This document shows, piece by piece, positions 1-5,104 of a stretch of 5,193 bases of DNA (position 1 is its first letter; every line of letters begins with the position of its first letter). The notes under the pieces were generated by a model. The model saw nothing but the letters and a program-made list of their open reading frames with translations. It was not told the origin of the DNA and made no database searches. Source of the stretch: Kiritimatiellales bacterium (lineage in GTDB: Bacteria; Verrucomicrobiota; Kiritimatiellia; Kiritimatiellales; Pontiellaceae); NCBI GenBank assembly GCA_015486775.1, contig WFRA01000426.1:1-5193 (forward strand), given 5' to 3'. Both the position numbers and the translations under genes were made by a program.

Positions 1-1
1 G

Positions 2-1129
2 TTCCGGGGAATCTACGACGACGAAAAATATGCCCGGTCGCAGCGCTACCTGAAGGAAAACACCCGCTTCGGCCAGATCCAGTCGGCCATCATGCTACCG
101 CTCACCATCGCCTTTATCCTGCTCGGCGGCTTTGGCTGGATCGACGGCATTGCCCGGGCCGCCTCGGGGCAGATGATTGTGCAGGGGCTGGTTTTCGGCG
201 GCATCCTGCTGCTGATCAGCCAGCTCGCCAACCTGCCCTTCAGCCTCTACGACACCTTCGTGATCGAGGAAAAATATGGCTTCAACAAAACCACCGCCAA
301 AACCTTTGTCGCCGACCTGCTCAAGGGGCTCCTGCTCGCCGTGCTACTCGGCGCACCCATCTTCGCGCTGGTGCTCTGGATCTTTTCCGCCGTGCCCCAC
401 GCCTGGCTCTGGGCCTGGGGGGCGCTGGCACTCATCCAGCTCTTCATCATGTTCATCGCCCCCATCGCCATCCTGCCGCTGTTCAACAAATTCACCCCGC
501 TTGAAGAGGGCGAGCTGCGCTCCGCCATCGAAAAATTCGCCGCCGACCAGCACTACACCCTCAGCGGCATCTTCAAGATCGACGGCTCCAAGCGCTCCAC
601 CAAATCCAACGCCTACTTTACAGGCTTTGGAAAAACCAAGCGCATCGCTCTCTTCGACACCCTCATCGACAACCACTCCACCAGCGAGCTCGTCGGCGTC
701 CTCGCCCACGAGATGGGGCACGACAAGCGCGGCCACATCAAAAAAGGAATCGCCATCTCGCTGGCCTCCAGCCTGCTGATGTTTTTCATCCTCTCGCTCT
801 TCATCACCCAGCCGGGGCTATACGCCGCCTTCGGCATCGAAGGCACCCCGCTCTATGCCGGGCTCGTCTTCTTTGGATTCCTCTACGCCCCCATCGGGAT
901 GGTTCTTGGCCTGCTCGGCAACCTGCTCTCGCGCAAGCACGAATTCGAGGCCGACGCCTTCGCCGCCGAAACCACCCGCGCGCCCTGCGAAATGATCGCC
1001 GCGCTCAAGAAGCTTTCCGTCGACAACCTCGCCAACCTCGCGCCCCACCCCCTCAAGGTTTTCCTGGAATATTCCCATCCGCCCGTCCTCGAGCGCATCA
1101 AAGCCCTGCGCTCCTTCAAGACGGAATAG
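2..1129 (+). CDS. M48 family (Ste24-type) membrane zinc metalloprotease, 5'-truncated by window edge
   Basis: Integral membrane metalloendopeptidase of the Ste24/CAAX-protease-1 type (Peptidase_M48_N plus Peptidase_M48). The frame is open from position 2, so the Met at 92 is internal: the 30 residues before it (FRGIYDDEKYARSQRYLKEN and on) are typical family N-terminus. 375 residues are visible. The family is usually somewhat over 400 residues, so a few dozen are missing on the left. Visible-residue landmarks: hydrophobic segments near 32-46, 58-75, 109-131, 134-161, 249-270 and 284-310; the conserved N-domain stretch FVIEEKYGFNKTTAK; SNAYFTGFGKTKRIALFDTL; the zinc motif HEMGH at 236-240 (nt 707-721); the third zinc ligand in EFEAD, Glu314; and the C-terminal SHPPVLERI. 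All catalytic elements are intact. The bacterial substrate is unknown, since bacteria generally lack prenylated CAAX proteins; a membrane-protein quality-control role is inference. The neighbours converge on it, so it is not in their operon. Confidence 0.95.
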   Translation, partial: FRGIYDDEKYARSQRYLKENTRFGQIQSAIMLPLTIAFILLGGFGWIDGIARAASGQMIVQGLVFGGILLLISQLANLPFSLYDTFVIEEKYGFNKTTAKTFVADLLKGLLLAVLLGAPIFALVLWIFSAVPHAWLWAWGALALIQLFIMFIAPIAILPLFNKFTPLEEGELRSAIEKFAADQHYTLSGIFKIDGSKRSTKSNAYFTGFGKTKRIALFDTLIDNHSTSELVGVLAHEMGHDKRGHIKKGIAISLASSLLMFFILSLFITQPGLYAAFGIEGTPLYAGLVFFGFLYAPIGMVLGLLGNLLSRKHEFEADAFAAETTRAPCEMIAALKKLSVDNLANLAPHPLKVFLEYSHPPVLERIKALRSFKTE

Positions 1130-1220
1130 ATCCCGGATGGCCAATCGGCAAGCAACAGTGTTAAGCGGCAACAGACACCGGGGCGTTTCCCCGCGTAGTT
1201 GAAATTCCCGCTTGCGCGCC

Positions 1221-1283
1221 GTAGAAACGACGCCCTCGTCGCTTGTCATAGCAGAGAGAACGCGACGAGGGCGTCACGCCTAC
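1221..1283. repeat. GTAG-footed paired inverted repeat (REP/BIME-like element)
   Basis: Two inverted copies of a palindrome. Perfect 14-bp arms lie at 1229-1242 (GACGCCCTCGTCGC) and 1262-1275 with a 19-nt spacer. After a 4-nt bubble the outer ends pair again, GTAG at 1221-1224 with CTAC at 1280-1283. Each arm also folds on its own (GACG-CCCT-CGTC, 4-5 bp stem) just 3' of its GTAG foot when read inward, the layout known for REP sequences served by RAYT transposases. It lies between two convergent genes and, as a strong RNA hairpin in both directions, could end transcription from both. There is no T-tract, so a canonical intrinsic terminator is not claimed. Confidence 0.75.
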
Positions 1284-1300
1284 ACTCCTGGAACTCCCGT

Positions 1301-1320
1301 ACCGCAGGCTTCCAGCCTGC
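1301..1320. repeat. Solitary REP-like hairpin
   Basis: GCAGGCT (1304-1310), loop TCC, AGCCTGC (1314-1320): a perfect 7-bp stem. The 12-mer GCTTCCAGCCTG at 1308-1319 is identical to 5021-5032 in the element upstream of hemB, including the TCC loop. This ties the two intergenic regions to one repeat family. Its foot is GTAC rather than GTAG. Confidence 0.65.
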
Positions 1321-1402
1321 CTCGTGATCCACAACTCTTCCGCTTCCTTGGTGCACTTTTGTGCTGTTGTTCGCGTCCAGGATATTTCATTCGAGAAATG
1401 CT

Positions 1403-2326
1403 CTACGCATAGCCAAACTTCTTGAGCATCCAGAAATTCTTGCGCCAGTTTTTCTCGACCTTGACCCAGAGCTTGAGCTTAAAGCGCACGCCGTACATTT
1501 CGTACAGCTCCTTCTCGGCCTGCTCGCGCACCCATTTGAGCAGGCGGCCTTTCTCGCCAATCACGATCCCCTTCTGGGAGTGGCGTTCAACATAGATGGT
1601 GGCATCGACCGTCCACTTTTTCTCGCCTTCGTCGATGTTCTCGATCCAGACGGCGACGGCGTGCGGCAGCTCTTCGTGCAGACGGAAGAAAAGCTTTTCG
1701 CGGATGACGTCGGCCATATTGAGCTTGCGGGGATAGTCGGTGAGAATGTCGTCGGGAAAGAGGGCCGGCCCGACGGGAACGCTTTCGAAAAGGGTGTCGA
1801 GCAGGCCAGCCATGCCGTCGCCATGCAGGGCGGAAACGGAAACCCACACCGGCTCCTGCGCACTCTCCTTCTCGGCCTTGATCTCTTTCCAGAGGGTTTT
1901 ATAGTCGTCCGCGCGATCCGAATGCAGATCATTCTTATTGAGCGCAATAATGCACGGGACCTCCTCGCGGGCGATGCGACGGAACCAGCCGTCGTCTTCG
2001 AGCGCGGGCTTCTTGGAAGCGTCGAGCACCAGCAGGATGGCATCAACCCCCTCGACGGCGGAGCGCGCCGCCTTGTTGAGGTTCTTGCCCAGCTCGCCCT
2101 TGGCTTTGTGTACGCCGGGGGTATCGAGAAAAACCATCTGCCCGCGCTCCTCGGTGAGGATGGCGCGAATGAGGTTGCGGGTGGTCTGCACCGTGTCGCT
2201 CACGATGCTCACCTTCTCGCCCAGCAGGTGGTTGACCAACGTGGACTTACCCACGTTGGTGCGCCCCACAATCGATACGATGCCGGCTTTTCCAAGCCCC
2301 GGAAGGTTTTCTGTCGATTCGTTCAT
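1403..2326 (-). CDS. era: GTPase Era (ribosome assembly, 16S rRNA 3'-end binding)
   Basis: Era is an essential GTPase that binds the 3' end of 16S rRNA during 30S subunit maturation, in the cytoplasm and at the inner membrane. The protein is 307 residues, close to the 301 of E. coli Era. GTPase motifs in order: G1 GRTNVGKS (21-28), G2 Thr in TVQTTRN (about 48-49), G3 DTPG (68-71), G4 NKND (130-133), G5 SAL (165-167). The linker has the Era hallmark LFPDDILTDYP and AVAVWIENIDE. The C-terminal KH domain has IGEKG (GxxG loop, 257-260) and LWVKVEKNWR (286-295). The start at 2326 is chosen over an in-frame ATG at 2365 because AGGAG (2332-2336 on the other strand) sits 5 nt upstream and the 13 extra residues would lie inside hslO. 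The ATG overlaps the hslO stop as ATGA, suggesting translational coupling. One oddity: G1 has Thr where Era usually has Pro (GRPNVGKS). Confidence 0.97.
   Translation of the reverse strand: MNESTENLPGLGKAGIVSIVGRTNVGKSTLVNHLLGEKVSIVSDTVQTTRNLIRAILTEERGQMVFLDTPGVHKAKGELGKNLNKAARSAVEGVDAILLVLDASKKPALEDDGWFRRIAREEVPCIIALNKNDLHSDRADDYKTLWKEIKAEKESAQEPVWVSVSALHGDGMAGLLDTLFESVPVGPALFPDDILTDYPRKLNMADVIREKLFFRLHEELPHAVAVWIENIDEGEKKWTVDATIYVERHSQKGIVIGEKGRLLKWVREQAEKELYEMYGVRFKLKLWVKVEKNWRKNFWMLKKFGYA
2290..2304. repeat. TTCC-N7-GGAA palindrome, copy 1 (inside era)
   Basis: TTCCAAGCCCCGGAA on the + strand. It falls in era codons 8-13 (Leu-Pro-Gly-Leu-Gly-Lys), beginning at codon position 2. The outer TTCC/GGAA halves are exact; the inner AA/CC pair is not. 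Confidence 0.5.
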
Positions 2327-2336
2327 GGTTGCTCCT
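2323..2336 (-). promoter_or_regulatory. hslO stop / era start overlap with Shine-Dalgarno
   Basis: Read leftward: AGGAG (2336-2332), five bases, then ATG (2326-2324). The TGA of hslO (2325-2323) overlaps that ATG as ATGA. The era ribosome-binding site therefore lies wholly within the last hslO codons, so terminating ribosomes can reinitiate directly on era. Confidence 0.85.
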
Positions 2337-3213
2337 GGAATTTCGTATTCCACGCCGCGATGCACTCTTCGATGGAGAGTTCGTAGCGTTCGTTGCAGAA
2401 TTGGCAGCGGATGGCGACGGGTTCCTTTTTCTGCACCAGCTCCATCCGTTCGGGGATGGGCAGGCTACGGAGCACCAGCGCCATCTTTCCCCGGTTGCAG
2501 GTGCATTTGAATTCCGGAGTCGGACAGGCCTCCATATGAACTTTTTCAAAGCCCTCTTCGTCCCCGGCAAGCAACCAGGCCAATTGTTCGGCATCGCCCC
2601 CCTGCCCCAGCAGCTCGCGGAAAGCCGGCTCGTCCATCCGGCGGCGGATGCGATCGAAGCGCTCAAGATCGGCATTGGGTAGCGCCTGAATCATCCAGCC
2701 CTGACAGAGTCTGACGGGCTTCTCTGGATCGGGATTGAAGCCAATCATCACCGCCATGCCGGTTTCGATCTGGTCGGAAATGCAGTAGTGATAGGCCAGG
2801 TCGCCCACCGCATCGTGTAACGAAACCGGCGTAGTACCCGAGCTGGTGATTTTCCCATCCTTGGAAACCACGGCTTGCAACTCGCCCATCTCGCCGTAGA
2901 GTTCGTCATGCGCGTCGGCGGGCTGACCCAATTGGTTTGGGGAAATCAGCGAACGCACAGAACCATCCTGCCCGGCATCGACCACGACGGTTTTGAGCGC
3001 GCCGCGATATTTCCAGCAGGCGTTGAGCCGATGACCGTCCGGCAGCGTAGCGGCGGCGAGCAGCGCGGCGGTCGTGGCGCGGCCGAGAATATGCGCGGCG
3101 GCGGGATCGCAATCGTGCCGCACAACCGCCTCGTTCACCGCCCGCGTCGTCGCGGCGTGGACGAAGGCAATGTCCAGCCCTTCGATGCGGCCTTTGTAGA
3201 GTAGATCTTCCAT
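2323..3213 (-). CDS. hslO: Hsp33 redox-regulated holdase chaperone
   Basis: Cytoplasmic chaperone switched on by oxidative stress. In reducing conditions four C-terminal cysteines hold zinc; oxidation to disulfides releases zinc, unfolds the linker and exposes the client-binding surface. 296 residues, the normal family length. The redox switch is intact: CTC at 237-239 and CQFC at 270-273, i.e. CXC-X30-CXXC. N-terminal domain hallmarks are ATTAALLAAA, the Gly/Asp-rich sheet, and QGWMIQALPNAD near 171-182. Ten cysteines in total, six outside the switch. The start at 3213 gives MEDLLYKGRI with AAGGA upstream (3222-3218). A longer frame from an ATG at 3309 would add 32 residues read through the heptad array and is rejected. 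It follows the rluA-like gene by 77 bp and overlaps era by 4 bp. Confidence 0.97.
   Translation of the reverse strand: MEDLLYKGRIEGLDIAFVHAATTRAVNEAVVRHDCDPAAAHILGRATTAALLAAATLPDGHRLNACWKYRGALKTVVVDAGQDGSVRSLISPNQLGQPADAHDELYGEMGELQAVVSKDGKITSSGTTPVSLHDAVGDLAYHYCISDQIETGMAVMIGFNPDPEKPVRLCQGWMIQALPNADLERFDRIRRRMDEPAFRELLGQGGDAEQLAWLLAGDEEGFEKVHMEACPTPEFKCTCNRGKMALVLRSLPIPERMELVQKKEPVAIRCQFCNERYELSIEECIAAWNTKFQEQP
2852..2866. repeat. TTCC-N7-GGAA palindrome, copy 2 (inside hslO)
   Basis: TTCCCATCCTTGGAA, one base different from the perfect copy at 4407-4421. Read on the coding strand it spans Val-Ser-Lys-Asp-Gly-Lys and begins at codon position 3. Confidence 0.55.
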
Positions 3214-3222
3214 GGGTTCCTT
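3211..3222 (-). promoter_or_regulatory. hslO ribosome-binding site and start
   Basis: Leftward AAGGA (3222-3218), four bases, ATG (3213-3211). An A-run precedes it and the heptad array begins at 3226, only three bases beyond the ribosome-binding site. This decides the start against the in-frame ATG at 3309. Confidence 0.7.
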
Positions 3223-3225
3223 TTT

Positions 3226-3288
3226 CGTATTGCGTACTGCGTATTGCGTATTCCCGCCACCTGCCACCCGACACTCGACACTCGACAC
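3226..3288. repeat. Heptanucleotide tandem array, nine units in one phase
   Basis: From 3226 the sequence can be cut every 7 bases with no phase slip through 3288. Units 1-4 (3226-3253) are CGTATTG, CGTACTG, CGTATTG and CGTATTC. Units 5-6 (3254-3267) are CCGCCAC and CTGCCAC. Units 7-9 (3268-3288) are CCGACAC and two copies of TCGACAC. Sequence drifts between blocks while the 7-bp register holds. It fills nearly all of the rluA-hslO gap, from just after the rluA stop (3291-3293) to the hslO ribosome-binding site. Heptameric short tandem repeats are known from cyanobacteria (STRR); this one may be analogous. Function unknown. Confidence 0.8.
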
Positions 3289-3290
3289 TC

Positions 3291-3902
3291 TTAAAAAGGC
3301 ACCGGGCATTCAAGCGCAATCGGTTCGCCGGTTTCGGGATGGAGCAGTTCCAGCGACTGGGCGTGGAGCATGAGGCGGGCGGAGGGGGTGCCGTAGATGG
3401 GATCTCCAACGATTGGAAACCCGATGGCCTGCATATGAACGCGCAGCTGGTGCGACCGTCCGGTCCTTGGAAAAAGCGCGAGCCGGGTCGTCCCCTCCCC
3501 CCGCTCCAGCACCTTCCATTCGGTGATGGCTTTTTTTCCGCGTACGCAGTCGACCAGATGCTTGGGCGGTAGCCGCTGCTCCATATCCTTGCGCAGGGGA
3601 AACTCCACCGCGCCGCTCTCTTTTTCGACGATGCCCTCGACGAGGGCAATGTAGGTCTTGGTCACTTCGCGCCGCTCAAATTGCTGTCCGAAAGCGCGCT
3701 GGGCTTCCGGTGTGCGGGCAAAGAGAACCAGACCGGAGGTATCCATATCCAGCCGATGCACCATCAGCGCATCGGGAAACCGATCAAGCACCCGGCGAAA
3801 GAGGCAGTCCTGCTTGTCCGCTCCGCGCCCCGGAACACTCAACAGCCCCGTCGGTTTGTTCACCGCCAAAAAAGCAGAATCGCTATGGATTGTTTCCAAC
3901 AT
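3291..3902 (-). CDS. rluA: RluA-family RNA pseudouridine synthase
   Basis: Isomerises uridine to pseudouridine in structured RNA. Within the family it looks most like E. coli RluA (23S rRNA U746 and tRNA U32): NKPTGLLSVPGRG (15-27), VHRLDMDTSGLVLFA (48-62) with catalytic Asp52, TGRSHQLRVHM (147-157) and GFPIVGDPIYG (161-171). There is no S4 domain before the catalytic core, as in RluA and unlike RluC/RluD. 203 residues against about 219 for E. coli RluA; the shortfall is mostly N-terminal. No better in-frame start is visible upstream. The start is preceded only by a weak AGG about 10 bases upstream, and the ATG lies in the 3-base loop of a TTCC-N7-GGAA palindrome. The exact RNA target cannot be fixed from sequence; family membership is certain, the rluA symbol likely. 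It lies between hemB (86 bp upstream) and hslO (77 bp downstream). Confidence 0.9.
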   Translation of the reverse strand: MLETIHSDSAFLAVNKPTGLLSVPGRGADKQDCLFRRVLDRFPDALMVHRLDMDTSGLVLFARTPEAQRAFGQQFERREVTKTYIALVEGIVEKESGAVEFPLRKDMEQRLPPKHLVDCVRGKKAITEWKVLERGEGTTRLALFPRTGRSHQLRVHMQAIGFPIVGDPIYGTPSARLMLHAQSLELLHPETGEPIALECPVPF

Positions 3903-3908
3903 TCGGAA
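3894..3908. repeat. TTCC-N7-GGAA palindrome, copy 3 (over the rluA start codon)
   Basis: TTCCAACATTCGGAA: arms TTCCAA and TCGGAA with one mismatched pair. The central CAT at 3900-3902 is the rluA start codon on the minus strand, so the arms flank the initiation codon. A transcript hairpin or a bound protein here would affect translation or transcription of rluA (inference). Confidence 0.55.
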
Positions 3909-3937
3909 AACCTGCCCGATTCCACCGCCGGTGCCGA

Positions 3938-3952
3938 TTCCAAACCTTGGAA
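3938..3952. repeat. TTCC-N7-GGAA palindrome, copy 4 (perfect, intergenic)
   Basis: TTCCAA-ACC-TTGGAA, a perfect 6-bp inverted repeat, in the 86-bp gap between hemB and rluA. This is the only copy entirely outside coding sequence, and it lies about 40 bp from the copy over the rluA start. No T-tract follows on either strand, so it is not a typical terminator. Confidence 0.65.
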
Positions 3953-3988
3953 GATTTCTTGTCGCTACGCCCCTTCTTTGAATGCGTG

Positions 3989-4966
3989 CTACCCAAAAAA
4001 CTCCGCATACCGGTTCGCCCAGTAGGAGATGAGGATATCGGCGCCCGCGCGCGAAAGCGCGGCGGTGGATTCGCGCACCATCTCACGCAGGTCGCCCCAG
4101 CCGCGCTCGGCGGTGGCGTGGAGCATGGCGTATTCGCCGCTCACGTTGTAGGCGGCCAGCGGCAGCTCGGTCTGCTCGCGCAGCTTGGCCAGCACGTCGA
4201 GATAGAAGAGCGACGGCTTGACCATCAGGATGTCCGCCCCCTCCGCCTCGTCGAGTTCCGACTCGCGCAGGGCGGTGCGCAGGTCGCCGTACGAGGCCTG
4301 ATATCCCTTGCGGTCGCCCTTGCCCGGCTGCGATTGCTCCGCATCGCGGAACGGACCGTACATGGCCGAGGCAAATTTGGTGGAATAGCTCATCAAAATG
4401 GTGTTTTTCCAATCCTTGGAATCGAGCGCCGCGCGGATGGCGGCCACCTGCCCGTCCATCATCGCGCTGGGGGCGACAATGTCCGCGCCCGCCTCGGCAA
4501 AGGAGATTGCGGTCTTGGCCAGCACCGCGTTGGCCGCATCGTTGTCGACATCGCCGTTGGCCGCCAGCGGGCCGCAGTGGCCGTGGTCGGTGTAGGCGCA
4601 GACGCAGACATCCGCCGCCACCACCAGCTCCGGGAACCGCTCCTTCACCGCATGGATCGCCCGCTGCACCGTGCCTTGCGGGTTGAAGGCTTCCGAACCT
4701 TGGAAATCCTTTTCCGGCTCATCCGCCAGGCCAAACAGCAATACGCTTCCAACCCCTGAATCCACGATAGGAGCCAGCTCCGCCAGCAGCCGGTCGATGC
4801 TCAGGCGGTGCTGCCCCGGCATCGAGGCAATCTCCTCGCGCCGCTTTTCGCCATCGACCACAAAAGTCGGCCACATGAATTTTTCCGGGCCGGGCAGCGG
4901 AGCATTAAGCATCTTGCGAATCCCCGCGCTTTGGCGCAGGCGGCGTAGTCGGGTTTCTGGAAACAT
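3989..4966 (-). CDS. hemB: Porphobilinogen synthase (delta-aminolevulinic acid dehydratase)
   Basis: Condenses two 5-aminolevulinate molecules to porphobilinogen, the first pyrrole of haem and other tetrapyrroles; a cytosolic TIM-barrel homo-oligomer. 325 residues, the usual length. The zinc-type active site is visible: DVCVCAYTDHGHCG with Cys121, Cys123 and Cys131. The Schiff-base lysines are Lys197 in SYSTKFASAMYGPFR and Lys250 in MVKPSLFYLD. Other family marks are GSEAFNPQGTVQRAI and VSGEYAML. In the lid region GDRKGYQASYGDLR departs from the common GDRK.YQMDP form, within family variation. The start at 4966 is preferred to an in-frame ATG at 4990 because AAGGAG (4978-4973) stands 6 bases upstream of it. 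It heads the leftward gene block and is therefore the likeliest place for the main promoter, although a REP-like element occupies 5008-5085. Confidence 0.97.
   Translation of the reverse strand: MFPETRLRRLRQSAGIRKMLNAPLPGPEKFMWPTFVVDGEKRREEIASMPGQHRLSIDRLLAELAPIVDSGVGSVLLFGLADEPEKDFQGSEAFNPQGTVQRAIHAVKERFPELVVAADVCVCAYTDHGHCGPLAANGDVDNDAANAVLAKTAISFAEAGADIVAPSAMMDGQVAAIRAALDSKDWKNTILMSYSTKFASAMYGPFRDAEQSQPGKGDRKGYQASYGDLRTALRESELDEAEGADILMVKPSLFYLDVLAKLREQTELPLAAYNVSGEYAMLHATAERGWGDLREMVRESTAALSRAGADILISYWANRYAEFFG
4407..4421. repeat. TTCC-N7-GGAA palindrome, copy 5 (perfect, inside hemB)
   Basis: TTCCAA-TCC-TTGGAA, a perfect 6-bp inverted repeat. Read on the coding strand it spans Asp-Ser-Lys-Asp-Trp-Lys and begins at codon position 3, in a part of HemB with no catalytic residue. 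Confidence 0.65.
4691..4705. repeat. TTCC-N7-GGAA palindrome, copy 6 (inside hemB)
   Basis: TTCCGA-ACC-TTGGAA, one mismatched pair; differs by one base from the intergenic copy at 3938-3952. On the coding strand it reads Phe-Gln-Gly-Ser-Glu exactly in codon phase 1, so it encodes different residues from the other coding copies. Confidence 0.55.
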
Positions 4967-4978
4967 GGTTCTCTCCTT
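4964..4978 (-). promoter_or_regulatory. hemB ribosome-binding site and start
   Basis: Leftward AAGGAG (4978-4973), six bases, ATG (4966-4964). This is the strongest Shine-Dalgarno sequence in the window and excludes the longer frame starting at 4990. Confidence 0.85.
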
Positions 4979-5007
4979 GTTTAGGGGCATTCAGGGGTTG
5001 GTTCGGT

Positions 5008-5085
5008 AAAGTAGGACAGTGCTTCCAGCCTGTCTGAAGCTGCATCGCGAACAGCCTCGACAGGCTGGAAGCACTGTCCTACTTT
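5008..5085. repeat. Paired inverted REP element (BIME-like) upstream of hemB
   Basis: Perfect 27-bp arms at 5008-5034 and 5059-5085 with a 24-nt centre that partly pairs again (GCTG 5039-5042 with CAGC 5052-5055). Each arm is itself a small REP. Read inward it has a GTAG foot (5011-5014), then GACAG, a bulged T, GCT, loop TCC, AGC, CTGTC. The second arm is the same unit inverted. GTAG-footed hairpins in inverted pairs are the recognised form of REP/BIME elements mobilised by RAYT (REP-associated tyrosine transposase) proteins; no RAYT gene is in the window. The near edge is about 30 bp from the hemB ribosome-binding site, so the element lies in the leader or promoter region of the block. Confidence 0.85.
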
Positions 5086-5104
5086 TGAAAATCGAGATTT
5101 CAAA
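5084..5104. repeat. Short inverted repeat TTTGAAA-N7-TTTCAAA
   Basis: Perfect 7-bp AT-rich arms (5084-5090 and 5098-5104) around ATCGAGA. It overlaps the outer edge of the BIME-like element by 2 bp. It could be a regulator-binding site for the hemB block or simply part of the repeat's insertion context; nothing visible decides between these. Confidence 0.4.

Noticed and set aside
276..779. 167-residue frame inside the protease gene
   Set aside because: Very Ser/Pro-rich out-of-frame shadow of the M48 gene.
1179..1193. CGGGG-CGTTT-CCCCG hairpin downstream of the protease gene, possible terminator
   Set aside because: Only a 5-bp stem and no T-tract after it; too weak to call.
1384..1399. ATTTC-N6-GAAAT inverted repeat just after the era stop
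   Set aside because: A 5-bp AT-rich stem without a following T-tract on the era strand; common by chance.
1361..2386. 341-residue rightward open frame opposite era
   Set aside because: It is antisense to a complete, motif-perfect era gene, has no recognisable domain and no ribosome-binding site; long antisense frames are expected in GC-rich coding DNA.
3213..3309. Longer Hsp33 start at 3309
   Set aside because: It would begin inside the rluA-like gene and translate the heptad array; a ribosome-binding site is present just before the ATG at 3213 and the family N-terminus begins there.
3710..4759. 349-residue rightward open frame opposite the rluA-like gene and hemB
   Set aside because: It spans parts of two conserved genes and their gap, has low-complexity Arg/His/Gly-rich content and resembles no family.
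4747..4761. TTCCAACCCCTGAAT as another iterated palindrome
   Set aside because: Two of the eight fixed positions fail and the right half is not symmetric.
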